From positions 229,695-293,694 of the forward strand of contig PLJM01000011.1 of assembly GCA_003139695.1 (NCBI GenBank): a stretch of 64,000 nt of DNA, written 5' to 3'. Numbering within the stretch: position 1 is the stretch's first letter; each line of letters begins with the position of its first letter. The position numbers were made by a program, and so were the translations under genes. The notes under the pieces were generated by a model. It had not been told where the DNA came from. It worked only from the letters and a program-made list of their open reading frames with translations, and searched no databases. Origin of the DNA: Candidatus Dormiibacterota bacterium. GTDB taxonomy: Bacteria; Chloroflexota; Dormibacteria; Dormibacterales; Dormibacteraceae. Below are positions 8,127 to 16,684 of this stretch, piece by piece.

Positions 8127-8778
8127 TGATCACAAGCGTAAACTCGCCGCGCGCGCGATCACCCAGAGCCTCGCTCACCTCGGCAGCGGTCCCGCGCAGA
8201 ACCTCCTCGTGCAGCTTGGTCAGCTCCCGCCCAACTGTGAGGTGGCGGTCGGGGAGAACCTCGGCGATCAGCGCCAGCGATTTTTGGACGCGGTAAGGCG
8301 AGTCGAACGCGACGGCGGGACGTGGGTCATCGATGAGAGTCGACAGCAGGCGGCGCATCTCGCCTGGCTTGCGCGGGAGATAGCCCAGAAACGTGAATCC
8401 CGGTCCTCCGTAACCCGCGACAGAAAGAGCGGCGGTGACTGAGCTCGGGCCCGGGATCGGAACGACCTTGTGGCCGGCGGACCACGCTGCCTCCACCAGC
8501 GCCTGCCCCGGGTCCGAGACCGTCGGGGTCCCGGCGTCGCTCACGAGGGCCACGTCATGCTCCTCGAGCGCCGCCAGCACTCTCGGCAGCCCGCGTCGTT
8601 CAACCGGCGCGCGGTAGCTGATCAACGGTTTGCGGATGCCATAGCGCGCCAGCAGCCGTGCGGTGACGCGCGTGTCCTCTGCCGCAATGGCGCCGACCTC
8701 GCTGAGCACGCGCACCGCGCGCGCTGTCGTGTCCTCGAGGTTGCCGATGGGCGTGCCGATGACGAAGAGCCTGCTCAG
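8116..8778 (-). CDS. rsmI: 16S rRNA (cytidine1402-2'-O)-methyltransferase, predicted CTG start
   Basis: RsmI methylates the ribose of C1402 in the ribosomal P site. The tetrapyrrole-methylase fold is clear: [12 protein letters not shown] at the N-terminus, [24 protein letters not shown] and [13 protein letters not shown]. The conserved N-terminus lies upstream of the first GTG (8715). The only plausible start is CTG at 8778, which shares CTGA with the dinG stop and is preceded by GGAGG at 8785-8789 with 6 bases spacing. That gives 220 aa, shorter than E. coli RsmI (286), so the C-terminal extension is lacking. Confidence 0.92.
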   Translation of the reverse strand: MSRLFVIGTPIGNLEDTTARAVRVLSEVGAIAAEDTRVTARLLARYGIRKPLISYRAPVERRGLPRVLAALEEHDVALVSDAGTPTVSDPGQALVEAAWSAGHKVVPIPGPSSVTAALSVAGYGGPGFTFLGYLPRKPGEMRRLLSTLIDDPRPAVAFDSPYRVQKSLALIAEVLPDRHLTVGRELTKLHEEVLRGTAAEVSEALGDRARGEFTLVISGA

Positions 8779-11567
8779 GAACCGCCTCCACCCCCCCGCG
8801 GCTGGCTAAGCAAGCCCCGGGGTACCTCCCCACCATTCGGTGGGGAGGACAACCAGGCACCGACCTGGTCGGCGATCTCCGCCGCGGGGCCGACAAAACG
8901 AGATGCCGGCGGCAGCACGTCGAGAAACGCCTTGCCGTAGTCCTTGCCGAGGATGCGGTTGTCGAGGATGACGACCGCGCCACGATCGGTGGACCGACGG
9001 ATCAGCCGGCCGAAGCCCTGCTTCAACCTCAAGGCTGCCTGCGGCAGCGCCAGCTGCGCGAAGGCGTCGCGAACCTGTTCGGCGCGCGCCGCATAGACGG
9101 GCTCCGTCGGCACGGGAAATGGCAGCCGCACCATGATTACGCAGCTCAGCCGCTCGCCCGGCACGTCGATGCCCTCCCAGAAGCTCGCGGTGCCGAGGAG
9201 CAGTGGCCGCTCCGCCTCCTCGAACGACTTCAGGAGGTGGCGCCTCTGGCCGTCGATGCCCTGCCCAAGGATCAGCACCTCGTCGAGGTCGATCCGATGC
9301 TTCAAGGCTGTATGCACGTCGCGCAGCTGCCGGTGCGAGGTGAACAGCACCAGGGTGCGGCCGCCGACGCGTTGCGCCACTGCGGCGATCACGTCCTCAA
9401 CGTGGCGATCGAACTCTGGGTGCTCGGGCCCGGGCATGTCGGTGGGCAGGCATACGAGCGCCTGGTGCAGGAAGTCGAAAGGCGAGGGCAGGATCAGCTC
9501 CTCTGCGTCAGGGCCGAGGCCCACGCGCGAGCGAAAGTAATCGAAGGTGCCACCGACCGCAAGCGTCGCGGAGGTGAACACGGTCGACTTGCGCTCGGTG
9601 TAGACGCGGTCGCGCAGCAGCGTGCCCACGTTAATCGGGGCGGCGCGGAGGACGAGGTTATCGGTGCGGGCGAACAGGGTGAACCAGTAGACCCGGTTGG
9701 GATCCGGAGACAGGAGCGCTTCGCCCAACAGCTCGGCGGCGCCGTGGAGGCGGCCGCGGATGATCTCGAGCTCCCTGACGCCCTGGTCGGGCTCGACGCC
9801 GCCGAGCCAATCCCGCGAGCCGTTCACCGCCCTGCGCAGCACGCCGTCGAGCGCGGCGAGCGTCGTCGCGGCGTTTTCACCGGCGACCCTGATTTGTTCC
9901 CACGCCGGGTCTTCCCGGAGAGTCGCCGTCAAACGCAGCGAATCGTCCCGACGCTCCGAGTCGGTGAGCCGCGTGCCCACCCAGACCACCGCCGCCTCGA
10001 ACAGCTCGCGAACGCGCGGCGCCGCGGCCAGCGTCATCGGTGCCGCTTCTGACAACGCGTCGCCCGAGGCGCCGAGGTGCGGTTGTCGGCGAAGCTCATC
10101 GAGCAATCCCGAGGCACTTGACCCGGCGACAGGCGCGAGTCGTTCGAGGAGCGCGGCCAGGCCCGGGCCGTCGACCTCCTGGCGCAGCCCGCGCGTAGCG
10201 GCCTCCTCGAGGTGATGCGCCTCATCGATGACAAGGTGGTCGAACGGCGGCAACAGGCCGCCGCCCACCTCTGCGTCGGCCAACAGCAGTGCGTGGTTGA
10301 TCACGACGATGTCCGCGGCCTCGGCCTCGGCGCGTGCGCGATGCACGTAGCAGTCCTCTTTGGTGCAGTGAATGCCGACGCAGTCCAGGGGGTCGGACGC
10401 AATCCGCGCCCACATGACCTCTTCCCTGCCGTGAAGCCTCAGCTCAGAGCGGTCGCCGCTCTCTGTCGAATTGAGCCAGAGCAGGATCTTCAGCTTGAAT
10501 CGAAGCTCCTCCGAGTCGTGGCAGACCTCAGCCAGATACCGCCGCCACCGCCGCAGGGACAGGTAGTTGGAGCGGCCCTTGAGAAGGCACGCGGTGAAGT
10601 CCCACGGCAGCCAGTCGCGCAACCCCGGGATGTCCTTGCTCATCAACTGCTCCTGGAGCGTGTGCGTGTTCGTCGAAACGACAACGCGCTCGTCGTGCCG
10701 GACGGCGCGCGCGATCGACGGGACCAGGTACGCCAGGCTCTTGCCGGTGCCGGTGCCGGCCTCCACTACCAGCGCCCCCCCGCGCCCTTGGATCTGGGCG
10801 ACTGCCAGCAGCATCTGCAGCTGCGGCTCGCGGTGCTCATAGCCGGGCAGGACCCCCGCCAGCGGACCGTCGGGACCGAGCAGAGCCGCCACGAGGCCGG
10901 GATCGTCAGGCGGCAGGCCCGGCTTGCCCGAGTTCGGCGTATGGACCCGCGCGGCTGACGCGGGCACCAGGTCCGGGTTTGGCGCGGACAGGGCCTCGGC
11001 AAAGAAGCGCGCCACCGACCATTCGTAAGGCGCCACCAGCGCCAGCATCGATTCTTTCAACCCCTCGTCGAGGGACGCAGCCTCGTCACGCAGCCGGAGC
11101 AGCAGCTGCCGCGTGGCGTCGGCATCGTCGAGCGCCCTGTGTGGCCTGGGTTGGGAGAAGCCGAGCTCGACCGCCAGCAACGGCAGGCTGTGGCTCGCGG
11201 CCCCCGGCAGCAGGATCCGCGCCACGTCCAGCGTGTCGAGGATCTCCAGCGCCGGGTCCCAGAGCCCGGCTGCGGTCAGGAAGTCCACGTCCAGGCGAGC
11301 CCCGTGTCCGACCGGCTGGCGGCCGCGAAGAAACTCTGCTAGCTCGCGTAGCGCCGCCCGCGGGCTCGCCGCCCCCCGAAGCTCTTCCTGCCTGATGCCG
11401 GTGAGGCGCAATACGGTTTCGGGAACTGCCCGCCCGGGGTCGACAAGGCGCTCCATGGTCCCGCTGACGCGATCGGGAGTGAAGGCGACGGCGCCGACCT
11501 CGATGACTCGGTCTCGGGCCGGGTCGAGACCGGTTGTCTCGAGGTCGAGAGCTGCGTATTCCGGCAA
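8775..11567 (-). CDS. dinG: DinG-like exonuclease-helicase fusion
   Basis: N-terminal DEDDh 3'-5' exonuclease (ALDLETTGLDP, GHGARLDVDFL, HRALDDADAT) fused to an XPD/DinG superfamily 2 helicase (Walker A EAGTGTGKSLAYL, DEAH box VIDEAHHLEE, VLFTSHRQLRD, GTASFWEGIDVPGE, QGFGRLIRR). This fusion is typical of Gram-positive DinG. In the Fe-S region I see DCVGIHCTKEDC, three cysteines, while the usual NYLC is NYLS. I chose TTG at 11567 because homology starts six residues later; the frame stays open to a GTG at 11702, which would overlap the divergent gene. The last ~20 residues are a Gly/Pro-rich tail coded by a palindrome. Confidence 0.92.
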   Translation of the reverse strand: MPEYAALDLETTGLDPARDRVIEVGAVAFTPDRVSGTMERLVDPGRAVPETVLRLTGIRQEELRGAASPRAALRELAEFLRGRQPVGHGARLDVDFLTAAGLWDPALEILDTLDVARILLPGAASHSLPLLAVELGFSQPRPHRALDDADATRQLLLRLRDEAASLDEGLKESMLALVAPYEWSVARFFAEALSAPNPDLVPASAARVHTPNSGKPGLPPDDPGLVAALLGPDGPLAGVLPGYEHREPQLQMLLAVAQIQGRGGALVVEAGTGTGKSLAYLVPSIARAVRHDERVVVSTNTHTLQEQLMSKDIPGLRDWLPWDFTACLLKGRSNYLSLRRWRRYLAEVCHDSEELRFKLKILLWLNSTESGDRSELRLHGREEVMWARIASDPLDCVGIHCTKEDCYVHRARAEAEAADIVVINHALLLADAEVGGGLLPPFDHLVIDEAHHLEEAATRGLRQEVDGPGLAALLERLAPVAGSSASGLLDELRRQPHLGASGDALSEAAPMTLAAAPRVRELFEAAVVWVGTRLTDSERRDDSLRLTATLREDPAWEQIRVAGENAATTLAALDGVLRRAVNGSRDWLGGVEPDQGVRELEIIRGRLHGAAELLGEALLSPDPNRVYWFTLFARTDNLVLRAAPINVGTLLRDRVYTERKSTVFTSATLAVGGTFDYFRSRVGLGPDAEELILPSPFDFLHQALVCLPTDMPGPEHPEFDRHVEDVIAAVAQRVGGRTLVLFTSHRQLRDVHTALKHRIDLDEVLILGQGIDGQRRHLLKSFEEAERPLLLGTASFWEGIDVPGERLSCVIMVRLPFPVPTEPVYAARAEQVRDAFAQLALPQAALRLKQGFGRLIRRSTDRGAVVILDNRILGKDYGKAFLDVLPPASRFVGPAAEIADQVGAWLSSPPNGGEVPRGLLSQPRGGGGGS
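8825..8848. repeat. Perfect palindrome inside the dinG 3' end
   Basis: CCTCCCCACC-ATTC-GGTGGGGAGG is a perfect 10-bp inverted repeat with a 4-base loop, located within the last codons of dinG where it encodes part of the tail SSPPNGGEVPRG. Comparable palindromes occur at the ends of rsmA (4735-4754) and rluB (14372-14391). Confidence 0.7.
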
Positions 11568-11663
11568 AGCCGTTCCCGATTCTACGGGCGCGGAGGGCGC
11601 AGCCGGGGAACGCGAAGCCTCCCCGTCGCACTCTAGTAGGGGTCGAACCAGAGCGCCGGTTGC

Positions 11664-11669
11664 TATATT
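11664..11669 (+). promoter_or_regulatory. Candidate -10 box for the AAA+ ATPase gene
   Basis: TATATT lies 8 bases before the ATG at 11678 in the short divergent region between dinG and the ATPase gene. A leaderless transcript is implied. No convincing -35 box is visible. Confidence 0.45.
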
Positions 11670-11677
11670 TGCGCCCG

Positions 11678-12988
11678 ATGCAGACCGGGGCGATCGAGGC
11701 ACCCAAGCGGATCGAGGACCTGCACGTCAGGCGCGACCTCGTCGCCAGCCTGCTGCTGCGCACCCTCGCTTTTTCCGATCAGCTGAGCGGCGCCGCCCTT
11801 GAAACTCGGCTGGGTTTGCCTTTCGAAACGCTGCAGCCGCTCATCGAGGAGTTCCAGAAAACACAGCTCATGGACACGCTGGGCTTTTCCAACGAACCGG
11901 CAGTCGAGGGCCGCCCTATCCCCGTGCGCATGAACTACACGGTTTCCAGCGCCGGCCGGCAGCGCGCAGCCGAGATGTCTTCGGTGCAGACCAGGTACCT
12001 CGGACCGTGCCCCGTCAACTTCGAGGACTATCTGTCTCTGGTCCGCTCGCAGGTCACCGGCAAGGCGAACGTCACCGACTCGGCGCTAAAGAAGGCACTG
12101 GGTACGCTCGAGCTGGAACAGCACGTCATCGACCAGATCGGCGGCGCCATGGTGTCGCGCGCCTCGCTCTTTATCTTCGGCGCCCCGGGCAACGGCAAGA
12201 GCACCATCACCGAGCGCATGGCGCTTCTTATGGGCGCTCCGATCGAGATCCCTCACGCGGTCGCGGTCGGCGACGAGATCATCCGCGTCATCGACCCCGT
12301 CTACCACAAGATCGCCGAAGGCGACCAGCCCATCGACAGACGGCTGGTCAAGGTCGAGCGGCCAGTGGTGGTCGCAGGCGGTGAGCTGAAGCTGCAGCAG
12401 CTCGACCTCACCTACGACGCGTCCAACCGCTACTACGAAGCACCGCTGCAGTGGAAGGCCAATGCGGGAGTGTTCGTGATCGACGACTTCGGTCGCCAGG
12501 AGGTGCCGCCGATGCGACTCCTCAACCGCTTCATCGTGCCGATGGAGAAGAAGGTCGACTACCTCGACCTCTCTGCGTCGGGTCGCAAGATCGAGCTGCC
12601 CTTTCTTTGCCAGGTCGTTTTCTCCACCAACCTCTCGCCCACCGAGCTCGTCGATGAAGCCTTCCTGCGTCGCATGGCTTACAAGATCGGCGTCGGCAAC
12701 CCGTCTCCGGAGGCCTTCGGGCGCATCCTCAGGTATGAGTGCGACAGGCAGGGCGTCGCCTTCGACGAGAAGGCGATCGGCTATCTCCTCAACAACCTCT
12801 ACGGCAAGAAGCCGCTGCGTGGCTCGCACCCTCGGGCCTTGATCGCGCGGCTTGTCGACCTTGCCAACTACAGGCAGGAGCCGCCAAAGCTCTCGCCTCA
12901 GACTCTGAAGGAGGCCTTCGACGCCTGCTTCAACCCAGCGCTCGGCAGCCTCACCGAGGACGACTGGGCCCGACCCGCGATTAACTAA
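11678..12988 (+). CDS. AAA+ ATPase of unknown role
   Basis: A 436-aa protein with an N-terminal ~130-residue region that looks winged-helix-like (LLLRTLAFSDQLSG, ETRLGLPFETLQPLIEEF). An AAA+ module follows: Walker A GAPGNGKSTITERM near 170, Walker B VFVIDDFGRQEV near 267, sensor region CQVVFSTNLSP near 305, and a C-terminal helical lid with DEAFLRRMAYKI. The layout recalls MoxR/RuvB-like remodellers, but I recognise no named family. It stands alone on the plus strand between dinG and plsC, ending 8 bases inside the convergent plsC. No partner gene is adjacent, so the substrate is unknown. Confidence 0.85.
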   Translation: MQTGAIEAPKRIEDLHVRRDLVASLLLRTLAFSDQLSGAALETRLGLPFETLQPLIEEFQKTQLMDTLGFSNEPAVEGRPIPVRMNYTVSSAGRQRAAEMSSVQTRYLGPCPVNFEDYLSLVRSQVTGKANVTDSALKKALGTLELEQHVIDQIGGAMVSRASLFIFGAPGNGKSTITERMALLMGAPIEIPHAVAVGDEIIRVIDPVYHKIAEGDQPIDRRLVKVERPVVVAGGELKLQQLDLTYDASNRYYEAPLQWKANAGVFVIDDFGRQEVPPMRLLNRFIVPMEKKVDYLDLSASGRKIELPFLCQVVFSTNLSPTELVDEAFLRRMAYKIGVGNPSPEAFGRILRYECDRQGVAFDEKAIGYLLNNLYGKKPLRGSHPRALIARLVDLANYRQEPPKLSPQTLKEAFDACFNPALGSLTEDDWARPAIN

Positions 12989-13667
12989 CCGGCCGGGTCA
13001 CTCCCGCCAGTCGGCGGCGATGTGATTCCAGATCGCTGAACGCTCCGCGTTGGTTTGCCGGCAGCAGCGCCGCGATCTCGACCATGATCGCGTCAGCGGC
13101 CTCCTGGTGCGAGACCCTCGTTCCGTCCGGCCGCTTCGATGCAACCACGAACGGTTTGCCGAACGTGATGCTCACAGGCACGCGGCGCGGCCAGTGAGCG
13201 CCCTTCGGCAGGCATTCGCGAGTCCCTGACAGCCCGACCGGCACGACCGGGCAGCCGGCCTTTTGAGCAAGGAAGCCCGCGCCGGGTTCCGGGTTTGCCA
13301 ATACGCCCGATTCGACGCGCGTGCCCTCCGGATAGATGATCAGCACGTGTCCCGCTTTCAGCAGGTCGAATGAGCGCTTGAGCGCTGCGCGATCCGCCGT
13401 ATGCCGCACCACCGGGAATGCGTGGTACCACCGGAAGAGCACCTCGACGATGCCCCCCTTGAAATACTCCGACTTCGCCATGCTCCAGCTGTCGGATCGA
13501 GGGGTGAACCCCGGCACCATCGGCGGATCGAGGGTGCCCGAATGGCTTGGGCAAACGATCAGCGGGCCGGTCGCCGGCACGTTCTCAGTGCCAACGACTC
13601 GAAAGAGCCCGACCAGGTAGACGCGCGTCATAGTGCGCATCAGCCCACGCAGGAATGCGTACATCAT
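12981..13667 (-). CDS. plsC: 1-acyl-sn-glycerol-3-phosphate acyltransferase (PlsC family)
   Basis: Acyltransferase of phospholipid synthesis, 228 aa. It has the catalytic HX4D as HSGTLDPP near residue 42, motif II region FRWYHAFPVVR, and motif III YPEGTR near 117, followed by GCPVVPVGLSG (motif IV). One N-terminal hydrophobic segment (LMRTMTRVYLVGLF) would anchor it to the membrane. Its ATG shares ATGA with the cmk stop. The cmk-plsC neighbourhood is common, often with rpsA, which is not present here. Confidence 0.92.
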   Translation of the reverse strand: MMYAFLRGLMRTMTRVYLVGLFRVVGTENVPATGPLIVCPSHSGTLDPPMVPGFTPRSDSWSMAKSEYFKGGIVEVLFRWYHAFPVVRHTADRAALKRSFDLLKAGHVLIIYPEGTRVESGVLANPEPGAGFLAQKAGCPVVPVGLSGTRECLPKGAHWPRRVPVSITFGKPFVVASKRPDGTRVSHQEAADAIMVEIAALLPANQRGAFSDLESHRRRLAGVTRPVS

Positions 13668-14317
13668 CGGGCTTGGAGTCGCTCGTTGATGAGAGCGAGG
13701 ATCGTATCGACGACCTGGTCGACGGTCAGGTCATCGGTGTCGATGACGATGGCATCGCCCGCGGGCCGCAGTGGGGCCACGGCGCGCTCGGTGTCGACAC
13801 GGTCGCGGGCCTCCACCTCCTTGCGCATGGTGTCCTCATTCACGTGCTCGCCGCGCTTTTCGTACTGTGCAGCGCGCCGCCGCACCTTCTCCTCGAGGCT
13901 CGCGGTGAGGAAGAACTTGTAGTCAGCGTTGGGGAACACGACGGTGCCGATGTCGCGACCAGCCATCACAACGCCGCCCTGTCCTAGGCGCTTTTGTTGC
14001 GCGACCAGCGCCTCTCGCACGTCTGGGATCGCCGAGACACGTGGCAGCGCTTCCATGTGATCGGCGTCAAAGATGCCGTCCGTCAGCTCAACTCCATCCG
14101 CCCAAACCCGTTCCCCATCCACCTTTAACTCTGTCGATCGCGCCAGCTGGGTGACCGCGCCGGCATCATCTGGATCGATGCCGCGCTCAGCCGCCACCTT
14201 GGTCACCGCGCGATACATCAGGCCGCTATCGACGAAAGGAAGTCCGAGCGCTCCGGCCACTCGCTTGCCGGCGGCAGATTTTCCCGACGCCACGCCGCCG
14301 TCGATGGCGACGATCAC
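13664..14317 (-). CDS. cmk: Cytidylate kinase
   Basis: Phosphorylates CMP and dCMP. The 217-aa protein has the P-loop DGGVASGKSAAGKRVA at the N-terminus (GGVASGKS, where GPAGSGKS is common), a VDSGLMYRAVT motif near 29, GRDIGTVVFPNADYKFFL near 120 and the lid RRRAAQYEKRG. The GTG start shares GTGA with the rluB stop. Confidence 0.96.
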   Translation of the reverse strand: MIVAIDGGVASGKSAAGKRVAGALGLPFVDSGLMYRAVTKVAAERGIDPDDAGAVTQLARSTELKVDGERVWADGVELTDGIFDADHMEALPRVSAIPDVREALVAQQKRLGQGGVVMAGRDIGTVVFPNADYKFFLTASLEEKVRRRAAQYEKRGEHVNEDTMRKEVEARDRVDTERAVAPLRPAGDAIVIDTDDLTVDQVVDTILALINERLQAR

Positions 14318-15129
14318 TTCTGGTCAGGGGGGGGTGCGCCGGGATCTGGCTCCGCCAGGCCCGCCGTAGCCAAGGGGGGCCCTCCCCCCTTCACGTCGAT
14401 ACCCACGGCGCGCCGGAGCGCGGCCACCTCCGCGTCGCCCAACAGGCGCCACCCACCCACCTTGAGGCGGCCAATCTTCAGCGGCCCGAACCCGATGCGG
14501 CGAAGCGAGTGAACCTTGTGGCCGATGCCGTGCACCATCCGACGCACCTGCCGGTGACGGCCCTCGCGGATGACGATTCGAAGCTCCGCCAGGCTCGAGT
14601 CACGACTGCCAGGAGTGACTGCGAGGGTCTCGACCTCGGCGGGAGCAGTGGTGCCCTCCTCCAGCTTCACACCAGTGCGAAGAGTTTCCAGATCCGTTGG
14701 AGTCGGGTTGCCGATCACCGTCGCGATGTACTCCTTGGCGACCTTGTAACGAGGATGTGTGAGGCGAAAGGCCAGCTCGCCGTCATCGGTGAGCAGCAGC
14801 AGACCTGACGTGTCAGCGTCCAACCGGCCGACCGGAAAGAGACGGTGACCGGCCTGCCCTTCGTCTCCAACCACATCCAGCACTGTGGTTCGCGCTTCCT
14901 CATCGCGCGCAGTCGTGATCACACCGAGCGGTTTGTTGATCACCACGTAGCGATGCCGGGTCACCGCCTTGACCGGGCGGCCGTCGACAGTGACTGTGTC
15001 CTTGTCCGGGTCGACAAACACGCCGGAAGGCGGGGGGAGCTCGCCGTTAACGCGAACTGAGCCCGACGCAATCAACGCGTCTGCGGCACGGCGGCTGGCC
15101 ACGCCGGCCCTGGCGAGAAAGCGATTCAA
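14314..15129 (-). CDS. rluB: 23S rRNA pseudouridine synthase, RluB/RsuA family
   Basis: S4 domain (RFLARAGVASRRAADALI) followed by the RsuA/RluB catalytic domain with VGRLDADTSGLLLLT, where the Asp is the catalytic residue, and REGRHRQVRRM. The TTG start at 15129 is used here. The frame is open upstream to a CTG at 15141 that would share CTGA with scpB and give MKERLNRFLARAG, closer to the usual N-terminus; AAGGAG sits just 3 bases before the TTG. The last ~25 residues are a Pro/Gly-rich tail coded by a palindrome. Confidence 0.93.
   Translation of the reverse strand: MNRFLARAGVASRRAADALIASGSVRVNGELPPPSGVFVDPDKDTVTVDGRPVKAVTRHRYVVINKPLGVITTARDEEARTTVLDVVGDEGQAGHRLFPVGRLDADTSGLLLLTDDGELAFRLTHPRYKVAKEYIATVIGNPTPTDLETLRTGVKLEEGTTAPAEVETLAVTPGSRDSSLAELRIVIREGRHRQVRRMVHGIGHKVHSLRRIGFGPLKIGRLKVGGWRLLGDAEVAALRRAVGIDVKGGGPPLATAGLAEPDPGAPPPDQK
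14372..14391. repeat. Perfect palindrome in the rluB 3' end
   Basis: AAGGGGGG-CCCT-CCCCCCTT is a perfect 8-bp inverted repeat inside the rluB coding end, encoding part of its low-complexity tail. Confidence 0.6.
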
Positions 15130-15137
15130 CCGCTCCT

Positions 15138-15686
15138 TCAGCTGTTCTTGGTCAGAGGATTCCCCGGAGATGGCCCCACCTCCGTGCGGTCGAGCCGAGG
15201 AGTGGGCAGGTGATCGAGCGACTCGAGTCCCATCACCTGAAGAAACCTCATGGTGGTGCCGTAGAGCCTGGGCAGGCCAGGCCCGGTGCCACGGCCGACC
15301 TCGGTGATCAGGTCGCGAAGCTCGAGGTTCGTGAGCACACTCTCGCAGTTGACACCGCGCACCTCTTCGATGCGCGAGCGAGGTACCGGCTGCTGGTACG
15401 CGACGATCGCCAGCGTTTCATAGGCCGCAGGCGAGAGCTTGCCCGAAACCTCAGGACGAAGCGCGCGGCGTACCGCTGCCGCGTAAGCGGGCCGCGTGGT
15501 GAGGTTCAGCTCGTCGTGATGGCGCATCAGCATCACACCACGTCCGTGCAAGGCAACCTTCAGGTCGTCGAGCGCCTGCTCGACCGCGGTGCGGTCGCTG
15601 CTCGTCGCCTGCTGCAGCTCGCGCAGCTTGAGCGGCCGGCTGGAGCTGAAGAGGATCGCCTCCAGCGTGGCTGAAAGGTCACTCAC
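15138..15686 (-). CDS. scpB: Segregation and condensation protein B
   Basis: ScpB is a winged-helix partner of ScpA and SMC in chromosome condensation. The 182-aa protein has LEAILFSSSRPL, LSPAAYETLAIVAYQQPVPR near residue 84 and RGVNCESVLTNL, all ScpB signatures. The GTG start shares GTGA with the scpA stop. The C-terminal 30 residues are not conserved. The scpA-scpB-rluB-cmk order is common in Gram-positive-type genomes. Confidence 0.95.
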   Translation of the reverse strand: MSDLSATLEAILFSSSRPLKLRELQQATSSDRTAVEQALDDLKVALHGRGVMLMRHHDELNLTTRPAYAAAVRRALRPEVSGKLSPAAYETLAIVAYQQPVPRSRIEEVRGVNCESVLTNLELRDLITEVGRGTGPGLPRLYGTTMRFLQVMGLESLDHLPTPRLDRTEVGPSPGNPLTKNS

Positions 15687-16420
15687 GTGGCCGACTCCGG
15701 CGGTGGGGTTCGGGATTCTATGTGGATCGGTCCGAATCGTTCTTTTTGCCGCACGCTGATGAGCGAACGCCTGAGCAGCTCGAGCACGGCGACGAACGTG
15801 ACCACCGCTTCCAGGCGGTCCTCCGACTCGAGTATCAGCTCGCGGAGCTCAATCGGCCCGTGATGCAGCCTTCTCGTGATCGCATCGAGCTTCTCGTCCA
15901 AAGTCCACATCCGGCCGGTGAAGACGAGTGGCCGTGGCGGGAGTCGCGCCAGAACGCTGTTGAAGGCGACCACCAGCAGTCCGACCTCGAGCGGCTCTTC
16001 CTGCCCTGCCGCATCGACCTGACGCGTGGGCGGCGGAAACGAGAAGGGCTCCTCCTCGGCGCGTGTCATCAGACCTTGGGCCATCTCCTTGTAGGCGCGG
16101 TACTCCTCGAGGCGCTGGCGCACGTCCTCCTCCCAGCCAAGCAGCTCCGTCTCCTCATCGCTCGCCGGCTCGCCGGGCAGCAGGCGTATCGACTTCAAGA
16201 GCAGCAGTCGAGCCGCCATCCACAGGAACTCCGCCATCTCGGCAGGGTCGGCGACCTCGCGCCCGGCCAGCTCGATCAGGTAGCTGTCGGTGACCTTGGC
16301 AAGCGAGACCTGCAAGATGTCAACCTCCTCCCGTTCGACGAGGGCGAGCAGCAGCTCGAGGGGCCCCTCGAACACAGGCGTCTTAACGTCAAGGCGCGGA
16401 GCAGCGGCAGGAGGTTCCAC
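15683..16420 (-). CDS. scpA: Segregation and condensation protein A
   Basis: Kleisin subunit of the SMC-ScpAB complex, 245 aa. The N-terminal domain has VFEGPLELLLALVEREEVDI near residue 16 and EMAEFLWMAARLLLLKSIRL near 60; the C-terminal winged helix has TFVAVLELLRRSLI near 212. The GTG at 16420 has no Shine-Dalgarno; a TAGTTA box lies 12 bases upstream, so a leaderless start is possible. It is the first gene of the scpA-scpB-rluB-cmk-plsC operon. Confidence 0.95.
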   Translation of the reverse strand: MEPPAAAPRLDVKTPVFEGPLELLLALVEREEVDILQVSLAKVTDSYLIELAGREVADPAEMAEFLWMAARLLLLKSIRLLPGEPASDEETELLGWEEDVRQRLEEYRAYKEMAQGLMTRAEEEPFSFPPPTRQVDAAGQEEPLEVGLLVVAFNSVLARLPPRPLVFTGRMWTLDEKLDAITRRLHHGPIELRELILESEDRLEAVVTFVAVLELLRRSLISVRQKERFGPIHIESRTPPPESAT

Positions 16421-16684
16421 GAGGGGTAAGGATAACTACGAAACCGCCGACGACCTAGCAGAGACGGATTGCTAGCGCGGCAGGGTTGGCCGGGGTCCCC
16501 CCGGCCATGACTTTGTCTCAAATCGCCTCTAGGCGTCGCTGGGAGCACCTGATTAATAAAACCCATCGATATACCGGAGGAGGAGCGGGCGCGCGCGAAG
16601 CGCCCGCCGATGCATTCAGTAAGGCCCATCCTCAACGCCGCTTTGCGCGCAGGGGGGGCCATCCGGGTCCCCTCTCATACGTCT
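16421..16684. other. Intergenic region between scpA and PIG-L gene
   Basis: These 264 bases contain no gene. Most is taken by the structured element at 16479-16679; the rest (16421-16478) should carry the scpA promoter. Confidence 0.6.
16479..16679 (-). repeat. Dispersed structured element, copy B
   Basis: Read on the minus strand, it begins TATGAGAGGGGACC and ends with GACAAAGTCATGG, a perfect GGCCGGGG/CCCCGGCC hairpin and AACCCTGCC. The same beginning and end, in the same order, occur at 25094-25253. In between are a GC-rich hairpin (GCGGGCGC...GCGCCCGC) and an AT-rich GATGGGTTTTAT stretch that also has a counterpart in copy A. It lies directly after the PIG-L stop on the coding strand. 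It could be a REP-like repeat or a structured RNA. Confidence 0.65.
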
